Notes under the pieces: model-generated
What the model was told of the DNA's origin: nothing
What the model saw: only the letters and a program-made list of their open reading frames with translations
Databases searched by the model: none
Translations under genes and position numbers: made by a program
NCBI GenBank assembly: GCA_017549025.1
Contig: JAFYWB010000037.1
Location: 1-64,000, forward strand
Origin: Treponema sp.
GTDB lineage: Bacteria; Spirochaetota; Spirochaetia; Treponematales; Treponemataceae
Length of the DNA stretch: 64,000 nucleotides
Direction of reading: 5' to 3'
In this document: piece by piece, positions 24,366-33,052 of the stretch
Position numbering within the stretch: the stretch's first letter is position 1
How the letters are laid out: the number at the start of each line of letters is the position of its first letter

Positions 24366-27104
24366 TTAGCGTCCGCAGCACTGCTTGTACTTGCGACCTG
24401 AACCACAAGGACAAGGATCGTTGCGTCCCACCTTAGGCTCAGAGCGAACCACCGTCACCTTGTCGGCCTGGCGTCGCTGTGCCATGGGAGAGGCACTGGC
24501 AGCCTGACGAGCGGCATTGCCGTCAAAGGCTTCCATGGCATTGTGCTGGGCATTCATCTGCCGCACCTGGGGGCTTCGTCGCTGGGTTTCATCTCCCATC
24601 TGCACCTTTACACGGAATACACGGGAGGCAATTTCCTCCTTGATGGCGTCAATCATGTCGTAGAAGATGTTAAAGCCGTCAATCTTGTACTCGGTAAGAG
24701 GATTCTTTGAGCCGTAGGAACGCAGATATACTGCTTCCCGCAAGCCTTCCAGCTGCTCCAGATGGTCAAGCCACTTCTTGTCGATGAAGTGAACATACTG
24801 GTAGCGGATAAACATATTCAGGTTTTCCTTGCCAGCCAGGGCTTCCTTTTGCTCCAAGTCTTTTTCCAGTAAGGAGATAATATATTTCTCTCTTTCGGTT
24901 GAACTTGGAAGCTCCTCTGGCAGGATGGTCAGTCCAAAGGTTTGCTTCAGCTGAGCCAGTAAGTCTGACTCGGTACCAATAGCCTTTTTGCCACTGTAGC
25001 TTTCCATCAGCTGGGCGACAGTGTCGGTGGCTGTGGACATAACTCTGTCCCGCAGGTTTTCGTCCACCAGAATCTGGTCACGCTGCTCGTAAATGAACTT
25101 GCGCTGCTCGTTGAGAACATCATCGTATTCCAGCAGGTGCTTTCTGATTTCAAAGTTCCGCTCTTCAACCTTTTTCTGGGCCTTTTCAATTCCCTTGTTG
25201 AGCCAAGGATGGTTGATGGGCTCACCAGGTTCCATTCCGATGCGGGACATAATGCCCTTCATCTTTTCGCCACCAAAGAGACGCATTAAGTCGTCATCCA
25301 TGGAGATGTAGAATTTGGAGCGTCCAGGATCACCCTGTCGTCCAGAACGACCACGCAGCTGGTTGTCGATACGGCGGCTTTCGTGTCGCTCTGTACCCAT
25401 AACATACAAACCACCAAGATTTTTAACTTCTTCGTAGTCTGCAAGCCACTTTTCTCGCTCAATCTTTAATGCTGCTTCAAACTGCTGCTGGGTGGCATTT
25501 GTTCCTGCACGCTTGCGAGCCCTAAACTCAGGGTTACCACCAAGCTTAATGTCGGTACCACGACCAGCCATGTTGGTGGCAATGGTAACGGCACCCTTGG
25601 CACCAGCTTCTGCAATAATCAATGCTTCACGAGCATGGTTTTTGGCGTTCAAAACCTCGTGGCGTACACCACGACGGGTGAGCAGGGCTGAAAGATGCTC
25701 AGATTTTTCTATTGAAACAGTACCTACAAGAATGGGCTGTCCCTTGCTGTGACATTCCATGATTTCCTTGCAGATGGCATTCCACTTATCGGCCTCGCTC
25801 ATGTAGACTTCATCGTCTTCGTCCTTTCGAGCCACAGCCTTGTTGGTGGGAATAACTACTACTTCAAGGCCGTAAATCTTATCGAATTCCACAGCTTCTG
25901 TTTCTGCAGTACCAGTCATTCCAGAAAGCTTGTCGTACATGCGGAAGAAGTTCTGGAAGGTGATGGTGGCCAAGGTTCTATTTCTCTGGGCGATTTTAAT
26001 GTGTTCCTTGGCTTCAATGGCTTGATGGAGACCATCTCCGTAACGGCGACCTTCTAGAATACGACCAGTAAATTCATCTACAATCTGAACCTGACCATCT
26101 CGCACCACGTAGTCTACATCGGGCTTGTACAGGGTGTGGGCACGAACTGCCTGGGTAAAATAGTGGATGTATTCAAAGTTGCTTTCGTCAAAGAGGCTTC
26201 CAGTAATGAGGTTTCGCTTCTGAAGAATTTCTTCAATCTTGAGCATACCCTGGTCGGTAAAGGATACACGGCGGGACTTTTCATCCAGCTTGTAGTCACC
26301 TTGAATATTTTCTCCCTGAGCTTCGTCAGGATATTCACCTGTTTCTGGGTCTTTTTCTACCTCGGTAAGCTGGCGAACATACTTGTCTACCTCGTGGAAC
26401 TTAAAGGTATCGTCTTCTCCTGCACCAGAGATAATCAAGGGAGTACGAGCTTCATCGATTAAGATGGAGTCGATTTCGTCCACGATACAGAAGGCAAAGT
26501 CACGCTGTACCTTCTGGCTGGGATCAATTTGCATGTTGTCTCGCAGGTAGTCAAAGCCTAGCTCGTTGTTGGTACCGTAGGTAATGTCGCAGTTGTAGGA
26601 AATCTTTCTGGCAGCATTGTCCATGCCAGAAACAATGGAGCCAACGGTAACACCAAGATAGGTGTACACTGGCCGCATCCAGTCGGCGTCACGCTGGGCC
26701 AGGTAGTCGTTTACTGTTACCACGTGGACACCACGGCCAGTTAAGCTGTTGAGGTAGGCTGCTGCCACGGACATAAGGGTTTTTCCCTCACCAGTCTTCA
26801 TTTCAACAATGCGGCCGGAATTCAGCACGATGGAACCCATCAGCTGTACGTCGTAAGCCCGCTCTCCCAATACACGGTTGGCAGCCTCTCGTGCCAGGGC
26901 AAAGGCTTCTGGCAGAATGGCATCCAAGGTTTCACCGTTAGCCAGGCGCTCCTTGAATTTTTGAGTCTGCTGGGGAAAATCCTCGGCACTCAATCCCTGA
27001 GCCCAAGATTCCTTGTTGTTTATCTGTTCAACAATGGGCAAAAGCTGTTTTACATCTCGGTCCCGCTTGGAACCAAAGAAAAAGGTCAATACTGAATCAA
27101 GCAT
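24366..27104 (-). CDS. secA: Preprotein translocase ATPase SecA
   Basis: SecA drives post-translational export through SecYEG. The 912-residue protein has Walker A MKTGEGKT, Walker B region VDEIDSILIDEARTPL, GMTGTAETEA, the helicase motif GRGTDIKLGG, and a C-terminal zinc finger NDPCPCGSGRKYKQCCG. Length and N-terminus (FFGSKRDRDVKQL) are typical. No Shine-Dalgarno precedes the ATG. TATAGT lies 11 nt upstream (27116-27121) without a good -35, so a very short leader is possible. It is divergent from the propeller lipoprotein gene. Confidence 0.97.
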   Translation of the reverse strand: MLDSVLTFFFGSKRDRDVKQLLPIVEQINNKESWAQGLSAEDFPQQTQKFKERLANGETLDAILPEAFALAREAANRVLGERAYDVQLMGSIVLNSGRIVEMKTGEGKTLMSVAAAYLNSLTGRGVHVVTVNDYLAQRDADWMRPVYTYLGVTVGSIVSGMDNAARKISYNCDITYGTNNELGFDYLRDNMQIDPSQKVQRDFAFCIVDEIDSILIDEARTPLIISGAGEDDTFKFHEVDKYVRQLTEVEKDPETGEYPDEAQGENIQGDYKLDEKSRRVSFTDQGMLKIEEILQKRNLITGSLFDESNFEYIHYFTQAVRAHTLYKPDVDYVVRDGQVQIVDEFTGRILEGRRYGDGLHQAIEAKEHIKIAQRNRTLATITFQNFFRMYDKLSGMTGTAETEAVEFDKIYGLEVVVIPTNKAVARKDEDDEVYMSEADKWNAICKEIMECHSKGQPILVGTVSIEKSEHLSALLTRRGVRHEVLNAKNHAREALIIAEAGAKGAVTIATNMAGRGTDIKLGGNPEFRARKRAGTNATQQQFEAALKIEREKWLADYEEVKNLGGLYVMGTERHESRRIDNQLRGRSGRQGDPGRSKFYISMDDDLMRLFGGEKMKGIMSRIGMEPGEPINHPWLNKGIEKAQKKVEERNFEIRKHLLEYDDVLNEQRKFIYEQRDQILVDENLRDRVMSTATDTVAQLMESYSGKKAIGTESDLLAQLKQTFGLTILPEELPSSTEREKYIISLLEKDLEQKEALAGKENLNMFIRYQYVHFIDKKWLDHLEQLEGLREAVYLRSYGSKNPLTEYKIDGFNIFYDMIDAIKEEIASRVFRVKVQMGDETQRRSPQVRQMNAQHNAMEAFDGNAARQAASASPMAQRRQADKVTVVRSEPKVGRNDPCPCGSGRKYKQCCGR

Positions 27105-27195
27105 ATCTATAATTTACTATATTATTAGCTTGTGTGGCAAGGGCGGATATGGTGAAGTGGATTGAGTTGGACTATTTCCCCTACCATTCCCCGTC

Positions 27196-27224
27196 TTGAC
27201 ACTGCTTGCCCGCCCCTTTATTCT
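27196..27224 (+). promoter_or_regulatory. Consensus promoter giving a leaderless lipoprotein mRNA
   Basis: TTGACA (27196-27201), 17-nt spacer, TATTCT (27219-27224), then six bases and the ATG at 27231. Initiation at the usual distance would fall on the start codon itself. No Shine-Dalgarno is present. Confidence 0.75.
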
Positions 27225-27230
27225 ATTAGA

Positions 27231-28472
27231 ATGATTAAGTGTGTACGTATCCGAAACCTTGTGGGACTTGTGACAAGCTGCATTCTTGCCATCATCTTTT
27301 TTTCCTGTACTAAATCTAGCGGTGTAATCAGCTTAGATGACAATGAGCTTTTTACCTTAAAATATGGTAATTTTGAGGATCAGTTGAATCTTTTTAGCTT
27401 GGCAAGTCCTGCTCCCGTTCGTACCTCCTTGGCCATGCGGGATGGTTTTTTCTACATTGCCAATGGTGAAGCCCAAAAGGTGCTGGAGCTGAATTCCTAT
27501 GGAGACCTCCTAAGTATTTACTACAATGGAGAAGGAAATCCCACTCCCAGCTTTGCCGATGCTGCCGATTCCCAGATTGTTTCCACCACCAGAAAGGCTG
27601 TGGAGTATCCCTTCAATTCCTTGGGAGCCATTGCCGCTGATTCTCGAAAATACATCTACGTGGTGGACCAGCTTCCCCCAGAGCGCCACGAGCAGGATGT
27701 GGAAAATCGCCTGCTTTTAAGTCAGATTGTCCTTCGATTTGCCAGTGACGGTACTTTTATCGACTATATCGGTCAGCGTGGACCTGGTGGCATGCCCTTT
27801 CCCTATATCAAGAATATCTACACTACCTACAACAGTGAGCTGGTGGTGGTGTGTCAGGTAAACGATGGTATGGTAGTGTATTGGTTTGACAAAACGGGCT
27901 ATCTTCGCAGCACCATTCCCTTCAAGGTGGATCAGCTACCCAACGTGCTGGATGAAGAGGAGGTTAACGAGGTGTATATTTCCTTGGAAAATATTGTACC
28001 GTCTTATACTGAAGAAAAGCTCTTTGTAAAGGTAGATTATTACACCAGCTCCATCGACGAGGCCTCCAACGTAGAATCTGGTATTGATTATGCTGCTTCC
28101 ATGTTGTTTCCTCTGGATATAAATACTGGTGTCTATCAGGAGCCATTTTCAATTCCTGCCTACGAGCAGGAGGTAGCCGACGGCTTTTCCCGTTTGGTAT
28201 ACAATCTTTCCTATGATTTCCTTGGTGTAACCGATTCTGGTTGGCTTTTCTTTATTATTGCAGATGATACTGGCTATAGCATTCAGATGGTGCAGGAAAA
28301 TGGAGACACGGTGCTTCGTCGCCATCTTGACCTAGACCATCGTACCGCCTTGTACCACACCCTTTCCCTTTCCCCAGAAGGAATTATTTCCATGCTGCTG
28401 GCGGAGGAGGAAGAAGCCAAGGTGCTGTGGTGGCGAACCGATAGCCTGATTGATGCAATTCTCAAGGGGTAA
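27231..28472 (+). CDS. Beta-propeller (NHL-like) lipoprotein
   Basis: The 413-residue precursor has a lipoprotein signal peptide with lipobox FFSC (about Cys26). The mature part has repeated blade-like segments (DGFFYIANGEAQKVLELN, DSRKYIYVVDQLPPE, LRFASDGTFIDYIGQRG) typical of NHL/6-bladed propellers. A binding role at the envelope is likely; no enzyme motif is seen. I start at the ATG at 27231. An in-frame ORF extends upstream, but it runs through the promoter. It is the first of a run of plus-strand genes ending near recN. Confidence 0.78.
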   Translation: MIKCVRIRNLVGLVTSCILAIIFFSCTKSSGVISLDDNELFTLKYGNFEDQLNLFSLASPAPVRTSLAMRDGFFYIANGEAQKVLELNSYGDLLSIYYNGEGNPTPSFADAADSQIVSTTRKAVEYPFNSLGAIAADSRKYIYVVDQLPPERHEQDVENRLLLSQIVLRFASDGTFIDYIGQRGPGGMPFPYIKNIYTTYNSELVVVCQVNDGMVVYWFDKTGYLRSTIPFKVDQLPNVLDEEEVNEVYISLENIVPSYTEEKLFVKVDYYTSSIDEASNVESGIDYAASMLFPLDINTGVYQEPFSIPAYEQEVADGFSRLVYNLSYDFLGVTDSGWLFFIIADDTGYSIQMVQENGDTVLRRHLDLDHRTALYHTLSLSPEGIISMLLAEEEEAKVLWWRTDSLIDAILKG

Positions 28473-28474
28473 TA

Positions 28475-29038
28475 ATGAAGCTGGGTGGTGATTTAGAAGG
28501 ATACAGTGAAGACGAAGAAAAAATTGTCTATCACTATGGAAAACCAGGGGAGCGGCTCAAAAATGCTGACGAGGCGGTAAAGCGCTATTATGCAGGAGAA
28601 GGTCCCCAGGCTCCCAAGGGAATTTTTCAGTCCTTGGTGCAGACTCCATCCTCCCGTCTGATTCTCATTGTTATGCTTGCCATGATGGCTATAGTGGTTT
28701 TATCGAGCATTATGGATCGGGGAGGAAAAGCTGCTACTGTGGGACTAGTTCCCATGGAGCTTACATCCTTTTCGTTTGAAGATACTGTCTACATTAGTTT
28801 ACAGCTTAAGGAAAATTCTAGAATGGATTTTTCTGAGCATCCCTTCGTTTCCTGTAATTTTCTTGTGTACACCACCGACAAACAGGTGATTTATCAGGAG
28901 ACAGTGGAAACATTTTACACCGGGAAGGAAGATTTTTTACGGACAACATTTGGAGATTATGATATATTGTATGTAGAGGCGGTGGTTACCGTGGGGGATG
29001 ACACAAAGATTCTCCGTTCGGATATCACTCGTAGCTAA
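28475..29038 (+). CDS. Single-pass membrane protein, unknown function
   Basis: The 187-residue protein has an acidic N-terminal cytoplasmic segment of about 65 residues, with SEDEEKIVYHYGKPGERLK. One transmembrane helix follows at about 67-85 (LILIVMLAMMAIVVLSS), then an extracytoplasmic beta-rich domain of about 100 residues. I do not recognise the family. AAGGGG lies upstream and the gene starts 2 nt after the propeller lipoprotein stop, so the two are likely functionally linked. Confidence 0.6.
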   Translation: MKLGGDLEGYSEDEEKIVYHYGKPGERLKNADEAVKRYYAGEGPQAPKGIFQSLVQTPSSRLILIVMLAMMAIVVLSSIMDRGGKAATVGLVPMELTSFSFEDTVYISLQLKENSRMDFSEHPFVSCNFLVYTTDKQVIYQETVETFYTGKEDFLRTTFGDYDILYVEAVVTVGDDTKILRSDITRS

Positions 29039-29050
29039 GGGAGCGATTAT

Positions 29051-29506
29051 ATGTTGCAGTTCTATTTTTTATCGATTATGTTAAATCTCGTAACAGGACT
29101 TGTGCTTTTCTGTGAAAAAGACCAAGTGCAGGATGAGTTTCTTGGTGGTGATTTTGCCTTTGACGAGGATAATGATGCTGGTACAAGCAGCTCTATTCTG
29201 GGCTTTATGGAAAGCAAGAATTTCAAGCTGGTGCTGGGAGTTTTAAGTGTTTTGGTAGGATTGCTCAAGCTGCTTTCTGTGGTACAAAACGATGTGCCTG
29301 TTATTGGAGACCTTTTCCCTGCAGTTGCAGGCTTAATGGGTGGCTTCTGCGTGCTCCTTCAGTTCTACATGGAAACCAACTCCATTGACTATGCTCCCAA
29401 TGGTCTTTTGCAAAGCATTTTTGTGGAAAACCGCCGAACCATCGGTATTTGTTGTCTTGTGGTGGCCACCCTCCACTTTGTATTCCCAAAGGTTTTGTTC
29501 CTGTAA
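29051..29506 (+). CDS. Four-helix membrane protein, unknown function
   Basis: The 151-residue protein has hydrophobic helices at about 1-20, 58-76, 83-100 and 127-148. An acidic loop (about residues 25-45, EDNDAGTSS) follows the first helix. GGGAG lies upstream of the ATG at 29051. No family was recognised. It sits between another small membrane protein and a Nudix gene, and spacing of 3-12 nt indicates one transcript. Confidence 0.6.
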   Translation: MLQFYFLSIMLNLVTGLVLFCEKDQVQDEFLGGDFAFDEDNDAGTSSSILGFMESKNFKLVLGVLSVLVGLLKLLSVVQNDVPVIGDLFPAVAGLMGGFCVLLQFYMETNSIDYAPNGLLQSIFVENRRTIGICCLVVATLHFVFPKVLFL

Positions 29507-29509
29507 ATT

Positions 29510-29917
29510 ATGAAGCGTTCTGTTGCCTGTATTTTGTTTCATAACGGAAAGGTTTTGGTGGGGCGCCGCATTCCCGGTGGCCAAATGGGGGAGCGCTGGG
29601 AGTTCCCTGGTGGCAAGGTGGAAAACGGGGAGTCTGCGGAGGTTGCCATTTGCCGTGAGTTTGACGAGGAATTTTCCGTTCCTGTAACTGTGGGCCCAAA
29701 GATTGCTCAGGCGGTGTTCCAGTACAATGGCAAGGATATCCAGCTGGAAGGCTACGAAATTTTCCTTGCTACAGATAATCCTCAGTGGATTTTAACGGAG
29801 CATACAGAAATCCGTTGGGTTACTTTTGACGAAATCAAGGAGCTCCACTTTGTGGACTCTGACCTACTGATTTATCCCCAAGTAGTAGAATATTTTGACA
29901 AAAAGGAAGTCCAATGA
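29510..29917 (+). CDS. Nudix hydrolase, MutT-like
   Basis: The 135-residue protein has a Nudix box GGKVENGESAEVAICREFDEEF, which fits GX5EX7REUXEEXGU except that the final glycine is replaced. The upstream WEFPGGK and HNGKVLVGRR are MutT-type, so 8-oxo-dGTP or a related nucleotide is the likely substrate. It begins 3 nt after the previous stop and overlaps the following lipoprotein by 4 nt. Dut, another nucleotide-pool sanitiser, lies two genes downstream. Confidence 0.85.
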   Translation: MKRSVACILFHNGKVLVGRRIPGGQMGERWEFPGGKVENGESAEVAICREFDEEFSVPVTVGPKIAQAVFQYNGKDIQLEGYEIFLATDNPQWILTEHTEIRWVTFDEIKELHFVDSDLLIYPQVVEYFDKKEVQ

Positions 29918-30342
29918 TGGGGAACTGTTCCAAGTCCCCCAGATTTTATGGCAAGACAGCTGGTGCTAGCAGTCTTGCGTTTTTTCTTTGTATCTGTACC
30001 GTAACGCTGGTGGCTTGTTCTAAAAAGACTGGTATAATCGACTTGTCTCATGCACCGCTATTGCCAGTGGATTCCTCTTGGGCGGTTATTGTTGACCCCT
30101 ACGCCATTTACCGTAGTGAACCACAGCTTTCTGCCTCGGTGGCAGGCTATGGCCGACGTGGGGCGGTGCAGGAGATTGTAGGCCAGCGAATCATGACAGA
30201 GGACAAAAAGCAGGTTATTTGGTATCAGTTTTCCTCTGGCTGGCTTCCAGAAACATCACTACAAATATACTCCAACGAATTGAAGGCCCAATCTGCTGCC
30301 AGGGACTTGGAGTCAGTTCGGGATGCATCTAGCTGGATGTAA
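29914..30342 (+). CDS. Small lipoprotein with SH3-like domain
   Basis: The 142-residue precursor has a long signal segment ending in lipobox LVAC (about Cys35). The mature part of about 105 residues looks like a bacterial SH3-type fold ([15 protein letters not shown], then [16 protein letters not shown]). Such domains bind peptides or cell wall. The start at 29914 overlaps the Nudix stop (ATGA); a second ATG follows directly. The stop lies inside the first of three 15-nt repeats described at 30331. Confidence 0.65.
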   Translation: MMGNCSKSPRFYGKTAGASSLAFFLCICTVTLVACSKKTGIIDLSHAPLLPVDSSWAVIVDPYAIYRSEPQLSASVAGYGRRGAVQEIVGQRIMTEDKKQVIWYQFSSGWLPETSLQIYSNELKAQSAARDLESVRDASSWM

Positions 30343-30375
30343 TCCAGCAGGATATGATCCAGCAGAATGTAATCC
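30331..30375 (+). repeat. Three 15-nt tandem repeats, each with a GGAT-N3-ATCC dyad
   Basis: Units at 30331-30345, 30346-30360 and 30361-30375 share AGCNGGATNTNATCC. Copies 1 and 2 contain the full dyad GGAT-N3-ATCC; copy 3 has one mismatch. Copy 1 contains the lipoprotein stop codon, and the other copies keep stops in the same frame (TGA, TAA). The array ends 12 nt before the dut ribosome-binding site. Confidence 0.9.
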
Positions 30376-30394
30376 CTTTGAAAGGAGAGACACT

Positions 30395-30829
30395 ATGACA
30401 ACTATTCCCTGTACAGTGGCCCCTGGTGCCCTGCTTCCTTCCTACCAAACTGCTGGTGCTGCCGGTGCTGATCTTTGTGCCTGTTTAACAGAACCGGTGA
30501 TTTTGGCTCCTGGTCAGCGTGCTATGATTCCCACTGGCCTTTCCTTTGCCATTCCCTCTGGCTATGAAATCCAGGTGCGGCCCCGCTCTGGCCTTGCTGC
30601 AAAAAACGGAATTACCGTACTGAATAGTCCTGGCACCATCGACAGTGACTATCGTGGCGAGGTTAAGGTTATCTTGATAAATCTTGGAACAGAAGACTTT
30701 ACCATTGTCCATGGAGACCGAATTGCCCAGATGGTGGTGGCTCCAGTAGTGCAGGCTCAGTTCCAGGTGGTAGAAGCCTTGTCTGCCACGGAGCGGGGGC
30801 AGGGAGGCTTTGGTTCCACAGGAGTCTAA
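30395..30829 (+). CDS. dut: Deoxyuridine triphosphatase (dUTPase)
   Basis: Dut hydrolyses dUTP to dUMP, keeping uracil out of DNA and supplying thymidylate synthesis. The 144-residue trimeric-type protein has all five motifs: [31 protein letters not shown] and [10 protein letters not shown] at the C-terminus. It starts at the ATG at 30395, 6 nt after AGGAGA. A longer frame through the upstream repeats is not credible because the 15-nt repeats have no coding logic there. Confidence 0.95.
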   Translation: MTTIPCTVAPGALLPSYQTAGAAGADLCACLTEPVILAPGQRAMIPTGLSFAIPSGYEIQVRPRSGLAAKNGITVLNSPGTIDSDYRGEVKVILINLGTEDFTIVHGDRIAQMVVAPVVQAQFQVVEALSATERGQGGFGSTGV

Positions 30830-30837
30830 GCCTCGGC

Positions 30838-31977
30838 ATGAAGTTTCCAGCTCTCTCGTTTCAGTCAAACCGTAACATTCTCATTATCTATCTGGTAAAG
30901 GAATTACTGCTGTATTTTCTTATCGCCTTTTTATTCTTTTTTATGGTGTTCTTTGTAAATCAGATTTTGCTGATGGCAGAGGACATTTTGAAAAAGCGGG
31001 TGCCCATTATAGATGTGGTTCGTCTCATGAGCTATTCCTTGCCCTTTATCATTGCCCAGTCGGCTCCCTTTGCCACCTTGGTGGGCTTTTTGATGTGCCT
31101 TGGTCGCATGATGACAGACAACGAGATTTTAGTGATTCGAGCCAGCGGAAAATCCTTTATGGTGATTCTTCTTCCCGTGCTGATTCTCGGTGGCGGTATT
31201 TCTCTCCTGTCCTTTTTTGTAAACGACTATTTGCTCCCCTTGGGAACCATTTCTTATAACAAGCTATACACAGAAATCCTGTTCTCCGACCCTACTATTG
31301 AGCTGGAATCCAATTCTGTTAAACGGACAGATGATGCTACCTTGGTCATCGGTGAGGTGACGGATACCCTAGTGTCGGACTTGATTTTCTTTGACGTGAA
31401 CGACCAAGGACAAACCCGTGTCATTGTTTCTGGAGCCACAGAAATAAATAATTCTACAGAACCAGGGATTCTCATGAACTTGACCATGGATTCGGCTTTG
31501 GTGTGCTCCTTTGATTCAGCTGATGCAAGAAGCTATGACGTAATGCGGGCTGGAAAAACCACCATGAACGTCTTTGCCAGCTCCTTTTTTTCCGACTCAT
31601 CCTCCAATAATCCCCGTGAAATGACCTCTGTTGACCTGTACAAGTTCATTCGTCAGGCAAAAGAAGAGGGCTCCACATCTAGCCTACGGATGAATATGTA
31701 CAAGCTGGAATTTCACAAGAAATTTTCTCTGCCCTTTGCCTCCATCTTCTTTGCTCTGTTAGCCATGCCCCTTGCCATTTTGTTTGGAAAGCACAATGGT
31801 CTGACGGTGGGCCTTATCATCGGAATTTTTCTTTGTGTAGCCTATTGGGCTGCCATGATTCTTGGCCAAACCTTTGGTATTCGGCAGGGACTCAGTGGCT
31901 TTTGGACTATGTGGCTTCCCGACTTCTTTGTTGGTGGGGCAGGTATTGTATTCTATCTTGTACTGGTGAAAAAATGA
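30838..31977 (+). CDS. lptF: LptF/LptG-type permease (YjgP/YjgQ family), first of two
   Basis: The 379-residue protein has the six-helix layout of the family: two N-terminal helices (IYLVKELLLYFLIAFLFFF), a central periplasmic beta-jellyroll domain (about 135-275) and C-terminal helices (FASIFFALLAMPLAILFG). In proteobacteria LptFG with LptB extracts LPS for the Lpt bridge. It starts 8 nt after dut without a clear Shine-Dalgarno. The partner overlaps its stop by 4 nt. No LptB or other Lpt gene is in the window. Confidence 0.87.
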   Translation: MKFPALSFQSNRNILIIYLVKELLLYFLIAFLFFFMVFFVNQILLMAEDILKKRVPIIDVVRLMSYSLPFIIAQSAPFATLVGFLMCLGRMMTDNEILVIRASGKSFMVILLPVLILGGGISLLSFFVNDYLLPLGTISYNKLYTEILFSDPTIELESNSVKRTDDATLVIGEVTDTLVSDLIFFDVNDQGQTRVIVSGATEINNSTEPGILMNLTMDSALVCSFDSADARSYDVMRAGKTTMNVFASSFFSDSSSNNPREMTSVDLYKFIRQAKEEGSTSSLRMNMYKLEFHKKFSLPFASIFFALLAMPLAILFGKHNGLTVGLIIGIFLCVAYWAAMILGQTFGIRQGLSGFWTMWLPDFFVGGAGIVFYLVLVKK

Positions 31978-33044
31978 GATTTGTCATCTACCTGTACCGT
32001 CGCTTTTTACCAGTTTTTCTGGGATCCATCTTCTTCTTTGCATTGGTGCTGGTGCTGGTGGACCTGCTCATGAACCTGTGGAGTTTTATTTCCCAAGAGG
32101 TGGCTCCTGTAGATATTTTGCGGGTAATGGTGCTGTACATTCCCAAAACCCTTTCTTTTTCACTGCCACTTTCCATTCTCTTCGCTGTGTCCTACACCCT
32201 CAGCGACCTCTATGCCAAGAATGAGCTAACAGCTATTTTTGCCTCTGGTGTTTCCCTTTTTCAATTCACCTTACCTCTGTTGCTTTTATCTTTAGCTTTA
32301 AGCTTTGGCCTTTTCGTTTTTGAAGACCAAGTTGTAGTGTCTACCTATGCCAAGAAGACCCAGCTACAGGATTCCCTGCTGAATAAAACCCAGTCTCTGA
32401 ACAACGACAGAATCGTTATCATTGCCCAGCAGGGGCATATTGTCTACAAAGCAGACTATTACAACGATTCTCAGCAACGGTTGTCGGGATTGCTGGTGAT
32501 TTTCCGTGATGAAAACATGGAGCTTCAAAAAATCCTCCGTTGTAGCACCGCTTCCTGGGAAGAAACCTATTGGAATTGTCTTGACGCCACAGAATACGTG
32601 GTAGAAGGTGATTTTATGAACAATACTCCAGCTTCCTATGACACCATGCTCCTGCTGACGGAGCCTCCAGAAACCTTCAGAAACAATACGGTGGATGTGG
32701 AAACGGTATCGGTGGCGGAGGCCAAGTCTTACATCGCCCGTCTCCGTCGCTCTGGCTTACCAGTGGCAGAGGCCACTTCCCAGTACTACAAGAAATTTTC
32801 CTTTCCCTTCATCGTCTTTATCGTAGTGTTCCTGTCCATCGGTCTATCTGGCAAGACAAGAAAAAACGTGTTGCTTATAAGTCTTGTTCTTTGTATTATG
32901 GCGGCAGTACTTTTTTATGTAAGCCAGATGGTTACCATGCTTTTAGCCCAGTTTGGCTACATTTCACCCTTTGTGGGAGCTTGGTTCCCTGTAATTTTGT
33001 TTATTTTCTTGAGCATTATCCTTTTGAAATTCGCTCGTACGTGA
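31974..33044 (+). CDS. lptG: LptF/LptG-type permease, second of two
   Basis: The 356-residue paralogue begins RFVIYLYRRFLPVFLGS and has helices, a periplasmic domain and a C-terminal helix block (FPFIVFIVVFLSIGLSGKTRKN) in the same order as its neighbour. ATGA overlap with lptF argues for 1:1 heterodimer production. Assignment as G rather than F is by order only. Confidence 0.85.
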   Translation: MRFVIYLYRRFLPVFLGSIFFFALVLVLVDLLMNLWSFISQEVAPVDILRVMVLYIPKTLSFSLPLSILFAVSYTLSDLYAKNELTAIFASGVSLFQFTLPLLLLSLALSFGLFVFEDQVVVSTYAKKTQLQDSLLNKTQSLNNDRIVIIAQQGHIVYKADYYNDSQQRLSGLLVIFRDENMELQKILRCSTASWEETYWNCLDATEYVVEGDFMNNTPASYDTMLLLTEPPETFRNNTVDVETVSVAEAKSYIARLRRSGLPVAEATSQYYKKFSFPFIVFIVVFLSIGLSGKTRKNVLLISLVLCIMAAVLFYVSQMVTMLLAQFGYISPFVGAWFPVILFIFLSIILLKFART

Positions 33045-33052
33045 GGTTTGAT

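Noticed and set aside
30323-30394. N-terminal extension of dut through the 15-nt repeats
   Set aside because: It would add a repetitive [13 protein letters not shown] segment unlike any dUTPase. The internal ATG has AGGAGA at correct spacing and matches the family start.
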